A DNA stretch of 64,000 nucleotides, from positions 13,408-77,407 of the forward strand of contig CAZKJF010000018.1 of the NCBI GenBank assembly GCA_964553025.1, in the 5' to 3' direction. The translations under genes were made by a program, and so were the position numbers. Positions 1 through 7,910 of this stretch are shown one piece after another. Each line of letters begins with the position of its first letter. Position 1 is the stretch's first letter. The notes under the pieces are model-generated. The model saw only the letters and a list, made by a program, of their open reading frames with translations. It was not told the DNA's origin and did no database searches. The stretch is from 2-01-FULL-49-17 sp964553025 (lineage in GTDB: Bacteria; Patescibacteriota; Minisyncoccia; 2-02-FULL-40-12; GWA2-44-9).

Positions 1-168
1 CTTGTCGCCGGTAAATCGGGCCTTGTCGAGGTTCTTCACGTGGACTTCGATCTGCGGAGTCTGATGAGGCGTATAGGCCGGCGTGTGCTTGCCGCGCAAA
101 ACACTCGCCGCTTCGGTGGCAACGCGACCCAGTGCTTTATTTGTTGCGTCGATTTCGTACGTAGTCAT
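1..168 (-). CDS. rplM: 50S ribosomal protein L13, N-terminal part (runs off the left edge)
   Basis: This is the first 56 residues of L13, an early-assembling protein of the large ribosomal subunit that contacts 23S rRNA. The visible stretch contains DATNKALGRVATEAA followed by LRGKHTPAYTPH, the characteristic L13 N-terminus. The ATG lies 2 bp past the rplQ stop, so the gene is the promoter-distal member of the ribosomal operon; the order rpoA-rplQ-rplM is common in bacteria. No Shine-Dalgarno sequence precedes it. The remaining part of the gene and the usual neighbour rpsI would lie to the left of the window. Confidence 0.95.
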   Translation of the reverse strand, partial: MTTYEIDATNKALGRVATEAASVLRGKHTPAYTPHQTPQIEVHVKNLDKARFTGDK

Positions 169-170
169 GG

Positions 171-518
171 TTATTTCACAAGCTGAATTAAGGCCATTTC
201 TGCGCCATCGCTTTTGCGCTGGCCGAGGCGGATGATGCGGGTGTATCCGCCGGCGCGGCTTGCCTGATCTCTGGCGATCTCATTCATTAATTTTTGAACG
301 GCCTTCGGTCCCAATTCGGCTGCCAGTTCGCGACGGGCATTCAAATTCTGGCGTTTGGCGAGGGTGATCAAGCGGGCGATCTCTTTGGTCAAAGATTTGG
401 CTTTGGCTTCGGTAGTTTTGATCTGGCCATGATCAATCAGCGCCGTTGCCAGCGATTTATAGAGTGCGTTGCGGAGATTGCGCTCACGGCCGAATTTTCG
501 ATGATTTCCTCGTCGCAT
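171..518 (-). CDS. rplQ: 50S ribosomal protein L17
   Basis: L17 sits near the peptide exit tunnel of the large subunit. The 115-residue product is the normal length and has the conserved start MRRGNHRKFGRERNLRNAL and the C-terminal RIIRLGQRKSDGAEMALIQL. It starts 3 bp after the rpoA stop, the usual order in bacteria, and must be translated from the shared mRNA. No purine-rich ribosome binding site is visible upstream; initiation may depend on coupling with rpoA. Confidence 0.97.
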   Translation of the reverse strand: MRRGNHRKFGRERNLRNALYKSLATALIDHGQIKTTEAKAKSLTKEIARLITLAKRQNLNARRELAAELGPKAVQKLMNEIARDQASRAGGYTRIIRLGQRKSDGAEMALIQLVK

Positions 519-521
519 GGT

Positions 522-1259
522 TTATTTGGTTTTCTTTTTGGTCGCTGCTGTAGACGGTTTCTTTTCTTTGACTTCCGGAATGGCGACATCGGAGACGGCT
601 TTAAAATGATCGATTAAAATTTCAGCGGATTTCTTGAGGGCCAATTCCGGTTCCAGCGAACCGTCGGTTTCAATTTCCATCGTAATCTTGTTGAAATCAA
701 TGCGCTGGCCGACGCGGACGTCTTCGATTTTGAAGTTAACCAATCGGACCGGCGAGAAAGCAGCATCAATGGCGATGACCCCGATGGCGAGTTTTTCCTT
801 CTGGCGCTGTTCAACAGGAACATAGCCGACGCCGCGTTCAACGTCGATCTCCATCGAGAATTCAGTTTTCTTGTCGGTAATCGTGGCAATATGCTGATCT
901 TTATTAATGACTTCCACGTCCGGCGTGGTTTTGATATCAGCGGCGGTAACGGCTTTTTCGCCTTTGACTTCGAGCGTAAGCTTGGCCGACGCTTCCCCGT
1001 GCAATTTAAAACGGATCTTCTTAAGATTCAAAATAATTTCGATCACGTCTTCCAGGACGCCGGGCATGCTTGAGAATTCATGGTCAACTCCTTTGATCTT
1101 GACCGAAGTGATTGCCGCGCCTTCCAAAGATGACAACAGCACGCGTCGAAGCGGATTGGCGATCGTTGCACCGTAGCCGGGCATCAGCGGTCCGATTTCG
1201 ATCGTGGCCTTGCTGCCCTCTTTAGCGATTACTTTGATTGTATCCGGTAACTGTATCAT
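522..1259 (-). CDS. rpoA: DNA-directed RNA polymerase alpha subunit lacking the C-terminal domain
   Basis: Alpha dimerises to nucleate assembly of core RNA polymerase. The 245-residue product contains the complete N-terminal domain: the dimerisation motif NPLRRVLLSSLEGAAITSVK near residue 36, and the VEQRQ and DGSLEPELALKKSAEIL segments near the end of the domain. Bacterial alpha is normally about 310-330 residues. Here the protein ends in a lysine-rich tail (VKEKKPSTAATKKKTK) right after the N-terminal domain, so the helix-hairpin-helix alpha-CTD that binds UP elements and activators is absent. The stop is followed directly by rplQ, so there is no room for a frameshifted CTD. Confidence 0.95.
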   Translation of the reverse strand: MIQLPDTIKVIAKEGSKATIEIGPLMPGYGATIANPLRRVLLSSLEGAAITSVKIKGVDHEFSSMPGVLEDVIEIILNLKKIRFKLHGEASAKLTLEVKGEKAVTAADIKTTPDVEVINKDQHIATITDKKTEFSMEIDVERGVGYVPVEQRQKEKLAIGVIAIDAAFSPVRLVNFKIEDVRVGQRIDFNKITMEIETDGSLEPELALKKSAEILIDHFKAVSDVAIPEVKEKKPSTAATKKKTK

Positions 1260-1313
1260 GGATTTGAGCTGGTATATGGATTAGTAATCTCGCATATATC
1301 CGCTTGTTATATT

Positions 1314-1949
1314 TTAACGGGAATAAAACTCGATTATGGCTTGCAAGTCGTTGACGCCGATACCGCTTTCTTCGGGGGTCGTCATGCCTTTCACCGTCGC
1401 CGTCATCGTCTCTTTCTTTAATTCAATCCAGCTTGGCGCATCATACTTCGCCAGCCACTGCGGGACAAGATTCGTAAAGTAAGCGGCTTTTCGGCTTCCT
1501 TCTCGAACGGTAATGACATCGCCGATGCGGACACGGAAAGACGGAATATTGACCTTCTCGCCGTTGACCAGGATATGGCCGTGATTGACGATCTGGCGAG
1601 CTTGGTCGCGAGACTGGGCAAGACCCATGCGGAAAACGACATTATCCAGGCGGTGCTCAAAGGCATTCAAAATGGTGCTGTAGGGTTCCTTTTTGGTGGC
1701 AACGGCTTTTTTGATATAGGCCTTGAACTGTTTTTCCAGCAAGCGATAGATGTTCTTTACCTTTTGCTTGGACTTCAGCTGGATTGCGTATTCGGAAGGC
1801 TTGCGGGAAGGTTTGCGGCCGTTAATACCCGGCGGATACGGTTTTTTGGTAATGGCAGTTTTGCCGTTTTGAGAACGTTCACCCTTGATGAGAATTTTCT
1901 CACCGATTCGTCGTTCTATTTTTTCTTTTGGTCCTGTATAGCGTGCCAT
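1314..1949 (-). CDS. rpsD: 30S ribosomal protein S4
   Basis: S4 binds the five-way junction of 16S rRNA and starts 30S assembly. The 211-residue product begins MARYTGPKEKIERRIGEKI and carries an S4 RNA-binding domain with RLDNVVFRMGLAQSRDQARQ and the NHGHILVNGEKVNIPSFRV segment. The length is normal. It lies 10 bp after rpsK and 54 bp before rpoA, in the conserved rpsM-rpsK-rpsD-rpoA-rplQ order. The gap to rpoA shows no obvious promoter or terminator. Confidence 0.97.
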   Translation of the reverse strand: MARYTGPKEKIERRIGEKILIKGERSQNGKTAITKKPYPPGINGRKPSRKPSEYAIQLKSKQKVKNIYRLLEKQFKAYIKKAVATKKEPYSTILNAFEHRLDNVVFRMGLAQSRDQARQIVNHGHILVNGEKVNIPSFRVRIGDVITVREGSRKAAYFTNLVPQWLAKYDAPSWIELKKETMTATVKGMTTPEESGIGVNDLQAIIEFYSR

Positions 1950-1958
1950 AGTGTGTGA

Positions 1959-2399
1959 TTATACGCGGCGCGGTTTCTTGCGTCGGACGCCGTTGTGGGC
2001 GATTGGCGTGTTATCCTGGATGGACATTACGTTCAAACCGCTGCCCGCGAGTCCGCGGATCGCGGACTCGCGGCCCGGCCCGACGCCTTTCACGACGATT
2101 TTAATATTTTGCAGATTATATTTCTTGGCCTTTTCGAGGCAATCCTTTGCTACTAGGTTTGCGGCATACGGAGTGGATTTCTTAGTACCCTTGAAGCCCA
2201 AAAGACCGGCTGAAGACCAGGAAATAATCTGGCCCTTGCTGTCGCCGATAGCGATAAGCGTGTTGTTGTATGAAACGTTGATATGAGCGGTCCCGTTCAA
2301 AACCTGCTTCTTGGAAGAAGCCTTCTTGGGAGCTTCGGCGACCGCCGGAGTTTCCGCGGCCGGAGCGTCTGTTTTCGTGATTAATTTATTCTTTCCCAT
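1959..2399 (-). CDS. rpsK: 30S ribosomal protein S11
   Basis: S11 forms part of the 30S platform near the mRNA exit. The 146-residue protein has an Ala/Pro/Lys-rich N-terminal extension of about 30 residues, then the S11 core with HINVSYNNTLIAIGDSKGQ, SSAGLLGFKGTKKSTPYAA and the basic C-terminus NGVRRKKPRRV. Typical S11 is about 130 residues, so the N-terminal extension accounts for the extra length. It lies 15 bp after rpsM. Confidence 0.97.
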   Translation of the reverse strand: MGKNKLITKTDAPAAETPAVAEAPKKASSKKQVLNGTAHINVSYNNTLIAIGDSKGQIISWSSAGLLGFKGTKKSTPYAANLVAKDCLEKAKKYNLQNIKIVVKGVGPGRESAIRGLAGSGLNVMSIQDNTPIAHNGVRRKKPRRV

Positions 2400-2414
2400 G
2401 TGTTTGAATCAGGT

Positions 2415-2801
2415 TTATGTCTTTTCAGCTGACGGTTTGCGACCCGAACCCATTGTCTTGCGGACGTTGCCGCGCGTGGTGCGGGAGTTGGTCTTGGTGC
2501 GGCCATGGAGCGGGAGACGACGCGCGTGGCGGACGCCTTTCCAAGCCCCGATTTCCTTGAGGCGTTTGACATTCTGGCTGATCTCTCGGCGCAGATCGCC
2601 TTCCACGCGATAGCCCTTTTCGATGATTTTTTGAATTTTATTCAATTCCTCGGCGGTCAAATCTTTGGCGCGCTTGTCGAGGTCAATGCCGGCCGAGCGG
2701 AGAATTACCGTCGCAGCCGTGTGGCCAATACCGTATAAATACGGCAAGGCGTACTCGATCTTCTTATTATCCGGAATATTGATACCGAGAATTCGTGGCA
2801 T
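2415..2801 (-). CDS. rpsM: 30S ribosomal protein S13
   Basis: S13 sits in the head of the small subunit and contacts the P-site tRNA and the 50S subunit. The 128-residue product starts MPRILGINIPDNKKIEYALP and ends with the basic RGRTKTNSRTTRG-like tail (here LHGRTKTNSRTTRGNVRKT). Length and motifs are normal. An AAGG lies about 8 bp upstream of the ATG, one of the few plausible ribosome binding sites in this operon. The gene begins 4 bp after the rpmJ stop. Confidence 0.97.
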   Translation of the reverse strand: MPRILGINIPDNKKIEYALPYLYGIGHTAATVILRSAGIDLDKRAKDLTAEELNKIQKIIEKGYRVEGDLRREISQNVKRLKEIGAWKGVRHARRLPLHGRTKTNSRTTRGNVRKTMGSGRKPSAEKT

Positions 2802-2805
2802 GGAT

Positions 2806-2919
2806 TTAACCTTGGCGCTGCTTATGTTTGGGATTTTTGCACACGCAATACAGGCGTCCCTTGCGGCGCACTAACTTGCAGTTATTGCACATGGGTTTTA
2901 CTGATGCGCGTACTTTCAT
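2806..2919 (-). CDS. rpmJ: 50S ribosomal protein L36
   Basis: A 37-codon gene between rpsM and infA. Translation gives MKVRASVKPMCNNCKLVRRK followed by GRLYCVCKNPKHKQRQG, the zinc-ribbon L36 with its three cysteines and one histidine (C-x2-C, C, H) all present. L36 is the smallest ribosomal protein and organises the base of the peptidyl transferase region. It lies 5 bp after infA and 4 bp before rpsM, the standard bacterial position. Confidence 0.96.
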   Translation of the reverse strand: MKVRASVKPMCNNCKLVRRKGRLYCVCKNPKHKQRQG

Positions 2920-2924
2920 CTCAA

Positions 2925-3146
2925 TTAATTGCGATATACGATCCGGCCCCGCTGTCCGTCCGGAGAAAGCTCCATGGTAACGCGATCGCCGATCATCACT
3001 TTAATATAATTCATCCGCATTTTACCCGCCAGGTATGCCAATACTTCCCGGCCATCCTCGAGCTGGACTTTAAAAGTCGTATCGGGGAGAGCTTCGATAA
3101 TAATGCCATTGATCTTTTCTTTTTGCGGGTTTTGTTGGCTTGGCAC
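2925..3146 (-). CDS. infA: Translation initiation factor IF-1
   Basis: IF-1 occupies the 30S A site during initiation. The OB-fold core runs from KEKINGIIIEALPDTTFKV to GRIVYRN, with the typical KMRMNYIKVMIGDRVTMELS segment. I chose the GTG at 3146, which gives 73 residues, the usual IF-1 length. An in-frame GTG at 3215 would add 23 residues that do not look like IF-1. Neither candidate start has a strong ribosome binding site, so the exact start is uncertain. It is the first gene of the ribosomal operon. Confidence 0.9.
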   Translation of the reverse strand: MPSQQNPQKEKINGIIIEALPDTTFKVQLEDGREVLAYLAGKMRMNYIKVMIGDRVTMELSPDGQRGRIVYRN

Positions 3147-3275
3147 CGTGGGTGTATGGCTCTTTAAAAAAGAAAGGCCATCATGCGTGGTGGCTCTGGT
3201 AACGGGGGCCGCCACTTAGTAATCATGGGTCCCGTGGAGAAACTCTTGCCTGGAGGCCGTTATTTCAACTCCAGT

Positions 3276-3304
3276 ATCTTAGCAAATAGGCCATTTTCTG
3301 TCAA
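3276..3304 (-). promoter_or_regulatory. Sigma-70-type promoter of the infA-rplM ribosomal operon
   Basis: Read on the minus strand: TTGACA, 17-bp spacer, TAAGAT, with TGC just before the -10 (extended -10). The consensus -35 and ideal spacing make this one of the best promoters in the window. Transcription would start near 3269, leaving a 5' leader of about 50-120 nt before infA, depending on the infA start. Confidence 0.8.
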
Positions 3305-3315
3305 TGGGGATATCG

Positions 3316-5157
3316 CTAATAGCTGAAATTGATGTGGACTTTGTCGCTGTTTTTAGGAATCGAACGGACCCAGAGCGGCCGGAGGACAACGTTGGCCGAG
3401 GTGATATTCGGCAGGTTTTCTAAGTAATTCTTGATGTCCTGGTCATGTTTGCCCAGGAGTTGGGCAGTCAGTTGGCCGGCGTCGATTTTGGCGTAAGCCC
3501 GGCCGGTAACGGTGACCGTCATAGTAAGCGTTTTGGCAGCCGGATCGTAATGATCATTGCTGTAGGTAACCGTAATTTTGCCGGGTTCGACATGAAGGCC
3601 GTTCTTGGCGTCCACATAACCGGCGATTAAGGATTGAATATCAGATTCGCGGAAACCGACGGCAGTTACAGTGCCTTTGAGCGTCATGGTGATGGTATCG
3701 GCGGCTTCATCAACCTCGGCCGAAACGGTGGGCGCGGCAATTTGAATGTCTGATTGGCCGAGCACTTTCAATCCGCTGGCCTGGGATCCAAGTTCATCCT
3801 GAACTTGGGATTTTAGCTGGTCGGTAAGCGTGGCTTTCAAAATGTCGTAATCGCTCTGGGTTACGACATTCGCTTTACCGCTCGTACCGCCTTTCATGGG
3901 AGCGGCGGCCTTACCGTAAATTTTTTGGAATTTGGTCGCATCCCCTTTTTCCTGAAAAGCAGGGATGGTGAACGTGCCGGCGGCGACGTTGTAATCAGTG
4001 CCGGCTTTGTCCGCGATGATCTGAACGTTAACAGTTCCCGGCGTGGTTGCATTCTTGGCCGCCGGCACGTTCACATTCGTTAAAGTGCGGAATACGTGGC
4101 CGTCAGAAGAAGTAAAGCGCGTTGTTGCAATCAATGATTGGGCGGCGTTGGTTTCATTATATATCGTAATCGTGCCTCGTGCTTTCTGAGCTACGTCTTT
4201 TTGGCCGGTCGTGGCGGCGCTTTGGGAAACTTCTTTTTGAACCGTGAAAATCTGGCCCGGGATTTTCATGCCCGCGGCGTCAACCGTAGCGATATTCTCG
4301 CCGGCGGCGACATTCAAAGCCAAATTAATCGGTGTGCTTTGGGGCTCGACGGTGACTTGGGCGCTGCCGGTAGTCATATAGAGTACGCCGGCGGCGGCGG
4401 CGAGCAGGGCGACGGCAAACGTCGCAATCAGGCGCGTACGCATGCGGCGCCCGGACTTGGGCGGGACGCTTGCGGGCGCAATCCTGGTTTTCAGGCCGGC
4501 TTTCTTGGCGACGAATTCAGGCCGCCACATGCTTTCAACGGCATCTTCATCGATACCGCGTTCAGCGGCGGGAATGTGGTGAACTTCGAGATTTTGCTGT
4601 TTCTCCCGGGTTGCGGAAATCTTAACCGGCTTCTGGTCTTCAATATCGTCAGTATCAATAATTTCCTCCATCCGTCGGGCAACAGCAGGAACCGTTTCGG
4701 CTTCGCCCTCGTCAATGTCTTCTTTGGGAGTTTCTTCTATTTCGGGTTCAGATTGATCTTCGGCAACTTCTTGTTCATCGGCTGGATCCTCCTCTGTTTC
4801 TTCAACTGCGATTTCATGCTTGGCCGGCGCAACTTGGTAGAATTCTTCAATCTGATTGACGACGTTTACGGAGTTGGATTTTTTGCGGCTGGATGATGCG
4901 GGCCGGGACAGTAAAACGTCAAATCCGTATTGTTTGGCGATTTCATTAACGTCAGGATTCGAACACAGAAAAGAAACCGTCTTTTTGATGGAATTGGCTT
5001 CTTCTCGGAGCGTAGCGAAGTGAGCTTCTTTTTGGAATGCTTTGGAACGTTTGGGCAGGACGAAGATTACTTCAGCAGCCGGCGTAGACTTGAAGATATC
5101 AAGGATTTCGCTAAAGGAGTCGTCCTTTAAAACATTGATAATCTTTGTAGAAGCCAT
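3316..5157 (-). CDS. Membrane-anchored protein with baseplate J/gp47-like extracellular region
   Basis: A 613-residue protein. Residues 1-90 form a predicted cytoplasmic alpha/beta domain (EVIFVLPKRSKAF; Rossmann-like pattern). Residues 90-230 are an acidic, Glu/Asp-rich low-complexity linker. One transmembrane segment follows (about 235-255, RLIATFAVALLAAAAGVLYM). The rest is an exported beta-rich region with ARGTITIYNETNAAQSLIAT and TRFTSSDGHVFRT repeats. Family knowledge: proteins with this architecture are widespread in Patescibacteria and are usually annotated baseplate J/gp47 family or hypothetical; their role is unknown. The surroundings contain no phage genes, so a prophage origin is not supported. 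Cell-surface structure is my inference. Confidence 0.75.
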   Translation of the reverse strand: MASTKIINVLKDDSFSEILDIFKSTPAAEVIFVLPKRSKAFQKEAHFATLREEANSIKKTVSFLCSNPDVNEIAKQYGFDVLLSRPASSSRKKSNSVNVVNQIEEFYQVAPAKHEIAVEETEEDPADEQEVAEDQSEPEIEETPKEDIDEGEAETVPAVARRMEEIIDTDDIEDQKPVKISATREKQQNLEVHHIPAAERGIDEDAVESMWRPEFVAKKAGLKTRIAPASVPPKSGRRMRTRLIATFAVALLAAAAGVLYMTTGSAQVTVEPQSTPINLALNVAAGENIATVDAAGMKIPGQIFTVQKEVSQSAATTGQKDVAQKARGTITIYNETNAAQSLIATTRFTSSDGHVFRTLTNVNVPAAKNATTPGTVNVQIIADKAGTDYNVAAGTFTIPAFQEKGDATKFQKIYGKAAAPMKGGTSGKANVVTQSDYDILKATLTDQLKSQVQDELGSQASGLKVLGQSDIQIAAPTVSAEVDEAADTITMTLKGTVTAVGFRESDIQSLIAGYVDAKNGLHVEPGKITVTYSNDHYDPAAKTLTMTVTVTGRAYAKIDAGQLTAQLLGKHDQDIKNYLENLPNITSANVVLRPLWVRSIPKNSDKVHINFSY

Positions 5158-5186
5158 GTATATAAGTTATTCTAACAGGTTTTTCA

Positions 5187-5216
5187 ATTATAGCGCAAGA
5201 TTCAATTATTTGCCAA
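5187..5216 (-). promoter_or_regulatory. Promoter of the baseplate-J-like gene
   Basis: Minus-strand TTGGCA, 18-bp spacer, TATAAT. The -35 and most of the spacer lie inside the last codons of dusB, so dusB and this gene overlap in regulatory space. The ATG is 29 bp beyond the -10 box, giving a conventional short leader. Confidence 0.65.
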
Positions 5217-6146
5217 GACGGCCAGGGCCTGGCTGGCGTTTTTGGTCAGCATCAGCTGATCTCGCAATTCTTTGGCTTGGGGCCAGCCGGCGATGTATAC
5301 CTTATAGAATCGCTTCAGAACGTCGTAATGCTTCTGTTCGCCCCAGAGTTCCATGAAGAGTTCAACGTGGCGACGGCACAATTTGATGCGTTCGAAAGGA
5401 GTTTTGGAGGCGGGATCGACGGTCGGATCAAACAGCCACGGATTGCGGAATATCGCCCGTCCGACCATGATGCCGTCTAGGCCATGCTGATTAGCCTTCT
5501 CGATACCCTCTCGATGCGAAGCAACGTCGCCGTTAGCGACAACAGTGGTATCATATGATTTGGCCAGGCGAGCAATCTCACCTGCTAGCTCCCAATGGGC
5601 CGGGACTTTTGACATTTCTTTCATAGTCCGGAGATGAACGATCAGCGCCGCGGCGCCCGCGGCGAGGATGTTTTCAAGCCATCTCATATCCGGTTCATTG
5701 AAGCCGAGCCGGGTTTTGAGGGAAACCGGCAGGCCGCCGGCGCCGCGTTTCGCAGCTTCAATAATCTCCCGCGCCAATTCCGGCGTTTTGCAGAGTGCGA
5801 TTCCCGCTCCTTGTTTAATAACTTTGCGATCAGGGCAGCCCATATTGATATCGATGCCGTCAAATCCCAAATCCTTAATGAGCCGCGCGGATTCAAAGAA
5901 GTGCTCCGGATTATTGCCGAATATTTGGGCGACAATCGGCCGTTCATTTTCTCGAAAAGCAAAATGCGGCAGCAATTTTGACTGGCCCCTTTCCGAGCAT
6001 AAACCCGCCGCCGATACGAATTCGGTATAAAAAACATCCGGCCGGCCGCACTCGGCCACGATCTGCCGGAAGGCCATATCCGTCACATCAGCCATCGGCG
6101 CCAGTGCGAAAAACGGCTTTTTAAGTTCCTGCCAGAAGTTTGCCAT
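5202..6146 (-). CDS. dusB: tRNA-dihydrouridine synthase (DusB-like)
   Basis: FMN-dependent reductase that converts uridine to dihydrouridine in the tRNA D-loop. The 314-residue product shows the TIM-barrel N-terminus FFALAPMADVTDMAFRQI, the catalytic cysteine in DINMGCPDRKVIKQGAG (near residue 105), the IVHLRTMKEMSK segment in place of the HGRT loop, and the FMN-phosphate motif VVANGDV...GLDGIMVGRA. Length fits the family. It starts 2 bp after the alaS stop and is almost certainly cotranscribed with it, a grouping of two tRNA-related functions. Confidence 0.93.
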   Translation of the reverse strand: MANFWQELKKPFFALAPMADVTDMAFRQIVAECGRPDVFYTEFVSAAGLCSERGQSKLLPHFAFRENERPIVAQIFGNNPEHFFESARLIKDLGFDGIDINMGCPDRKVIKQGAGIALCKTPELAREIIEAAKRGAGGLPVSLKTRLGFNEPDMRWLENILAAGAAALIVHLRTMKEMSKVPAHWELAGEIARLAKSYDTTVVANGDVASHREGIEKANQHGLDGIMVGRAIFRNPWLFDPTVDPASKTPFERIKLCRRHVELFMELWGEQKHYDVLKRFYKVYIAGWPQAKELRDQLMLTKNASQALAVLANN

Positions 6147-6148
6147 AG

Positions 6149-7843
6149 TTAATTCACCACCGCGCGGATGCGGCGGATGCCGGCGGAGACGGCTTCTTCT
6201 TTTTTGATGGTGAAAATGCCGATTTCGCCGGTACGGGAGACATGCGGTCCGCCGCAGAGTTCCTTGGAATATTCGCCGATTGAGTAGACCGTCACCCGTT
6301 CCGGATATTTTTGCTTGAAAAATGCCAAAGCTCCCGATCGAAGGGCCTCATCCGAGCTCATTTCCCTCTTGGTAACGGGGACATCTTTGATGATCAGGTC
6401 ATTTACCCATCCTTGAACAGCCAGCAATTCTTGATCAGTTAATTTTCGGGAAAAATTAAAATCAAATCGTAGCCGTTCAGCCGTGATATCGGATCCGTTT
6501 TGGCGAACTTCCGGGCCAAGAACAGCGCGAAGTGCTGCCTGAAGGAGATGGGTGGCGGTGTGGAGGCGGGTTTTGACGGCCATTTCAGCCGCGTCGGTGG
6601 CGGTCAGATCGCCTTCTTTTATAATGCCATGGCCGCCGAATTTCTTTTCGGCACCGGCGCGGGAAATATCCTGATGGCGCTTGCGTTCAGCCTCGAATCC
6701 CTCGCGAGTCACGCCTTCGGCTTTGGCGCCGGCGACTTCTTTGATTACTTCAAACGGCAATCCGAAACTTTCATAGAGCCGAAAAGCCGATGCATCGTCC
6801 AAGCCGGAAGATTTTTCGAGCTCCTTGATGCCGCGTTCAAGCGTGCGGGAAAACTTTTCGATTTCCCCCATGACCGTATCGGCTATTTTTGTATCATCAG
6901 CTTCATTGAAGCCATATTCTTTCGCAATTGATTCGAGGATTTTATAGATGTCGATTTTCAAGCCTTTTTCGTAATATAGTTTTTGGTACACGGCAATCCG
7001 CCGGATTAGGCGCCGCAAGACATACCCCTGGTCTTTATTGTTCGGAGTGGCGCCGTCATGGATAAGATGAGCGATGGCCCGAGAGTGGTCGGCAATGACT
7101 CGTTTTATTTTTTGCTCTAATTCGGCCGGTAATTGATCGAAGATGTAATCAAAAAGATCGGTTTCGAAGATATTTTGCTTCTTTTGAACGACCATGGCCA
7201 GGCGTTCCAGGCCCATCCCTGTATCAATGCCCTTGGTTTGCAAGGGCTTATATTGTCCGCCCGCGGTTTTATAGAATTCATTGAATACAATGTTCCAAAC
7301 TTCAAGACCGTTCACATAAATCTCAGTCGTCGGCCCGCAGGGACCTTCTTCGCCTGTAGGGCCCCAGAAGTTATCCGCGCGGCCGGAGTAGACGATTTTG
7401 AGATTCGGATCAATGGATTGCCAGATTGATTCCGATTCAGCGTCCATCGGGACGGTTTCGTCGCCCGCAAACACAGAGACAGAGTCGATCGCCAGACCCA
7501 TTTCTTTGGTGATGAATTCATGTGCATAGGAAATAGCTTCTTTTTTCCAATAGCCGCCGAAAGAAAAATTGCCGAGCATTTCGAAAAACGTCAAATGCGA
7601 GCCGTCGCCAACTTCGTCGATATCGGAAGTTCGGAGGCATTTCTGGATCGAAACCGTATTCAAAGACTCGAAATCTTTCTCTGGATCGGCGCTGCCGGTG
7701 TAGTAGGGCTTGAACTGCTGCATGCCGGCGGTCGTGAACAGAACCGAGGGATCGGTCGGCAGGAGAGATGAAGACGGCACGGCAGCATGGCCTTTGCTTC
7801 GGAAGAATTCGAGGAACTTAGTCCGGATATCCTGATGAGTCAT
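6149..7843 (-). CDS. alaS: Alanyl-tRNA synthetase, short form without the C-terminal domain
   Basis: Charges tRNA-Ala. The 564-residue product has the class II catalytic core (PSSSLLPTDPSVLFTTAGMQ at about 22-41, GDGSHLTFFEMLGNFSFGGYW), the tRNA-recognition helices, and the editing domain with zinc ligands in HTATHLLQAALR and CGGPHVSRTGEIG. It ends at RIRAVVN, immediately after the editing (SAD) domain. Classical AlaRS is about 870 residues with a DHHA1/C-Ala domain that dimerises and aids tRNA binding; that part is missing. Because dusB begins 2 bp later, the end is genuine and not a frameshift. Confidence 0.95.
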   Translation of the reverse strand: MTHQDIRTKFLEFFRSKGHAAVPSSSLLPTDPSVLFTTAGMQQFKPYYTGSADPEKDFESLNTVSIQKCLRTSDIDEVGDGSHLTFFEMLGNFSFGGYWKKEAISYAHEFITKEMGLAIDSVSVFAGDETVPMDAESESIWQSIDPNLKIVYSGRADNFWGPTGEEGPCGPTTEIYVNGLEVWNIVFNEFYKTAGGQYKPLQTKGIDTGMGLERLAMVVQKKQNIFETDLFDYIFDQLPAELEQKIKRVIADHSRAIAHLIHDGATPNNKDQGYVLRRLIRRIAVYQKLYYEKGLKIDIYKILESIAKEYGFNEADDTKIADTVMGEIEKFSRTLERGIKELEKSSGLDDASAFRLYESFGLPFEVIKEVAGAKAEGVTREGFEAERKRHQDISRAGAEKKFGGHGIIKEGDLTATDAAEMAVKTRLHTATHLLQAALRAVLGPEVRQNGSDITAERLRFDFNFSRKLTDQELLAVQGWVNDLIIKDVPVTKREMSSDEALRSGALAFFKQKYPERVTVYSIGEYSKELCGGPHVSRTGEIGIFTIKKEEAVSAGIRRIRAVVN

Positions 7844-7852
7844 GATCCTTGT

Positions 7853-7881
7853 AATCTATCAAAATAAGGGCTTTTAGACAA
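7853..7881 (-). promoter_or_regulatory. Promoter of the alaS-dusB operon
   Basis: Minus strand: TTGTCT, 17-bp spacer, TAGATT, with an extended TGA before the -10. Only 9 bases separate the -10 box from the alaS ATG, and these contain AAGGA, so the transcript would start 2-3 nt upstream of the ATG or slightly further back. Confidence 0.65.
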
Positions 7882-7885
7882 TACA

Positions 7886-7910
7886 AAAGGGCCTTATGGG
7901 AAGGCCCTTT
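7886..7910 (-). terminator. Rho-independent terminator of the 7894-8154 gene
   Basis: Perfect 10-bp stem AAAGGGCCTT / AAGGCCCTTT with a 5-nt loop, followed on the minus strand by TTTTGTATTG. The TAA stop of the preceding gene lies within the hairpin. Confidence 0.75.

Noticed and set aside
3147..3215. Longer IF-1 starting at GTG 3215
   Set aside because: The additional 23 residues are unlike IF-1 N-termini and would give an over-long protein; GTG 3146 gives the family length, although neither start has a clear ribosome binding site.
4138..4896. Long plus-strand open frame opposite the baseplate-J-like gene
   Set aside because: It is a shadow of the G+C-rich, well-supported minus-strand gene, has no recognisable domain and no start signals. 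The same reasoning removed other long antisense frames, for example 294-617, 1575-1958 and 45490-46161.
3316..5157. Prophage origin because of the baseplate-J-like protein
   Set aside because: No other phage gene is near; the protein has a membrane anchor and a cytoplasmic domain, and this architecture is common in Patescibacteria chromosomes.
6149..7843. Frameshift as the cause of the short AlaRS
   Set aside because: The next gene begins 2 bp after the stop, and no C-Ala/DHHA1-like sequence is found in any frame downstream.
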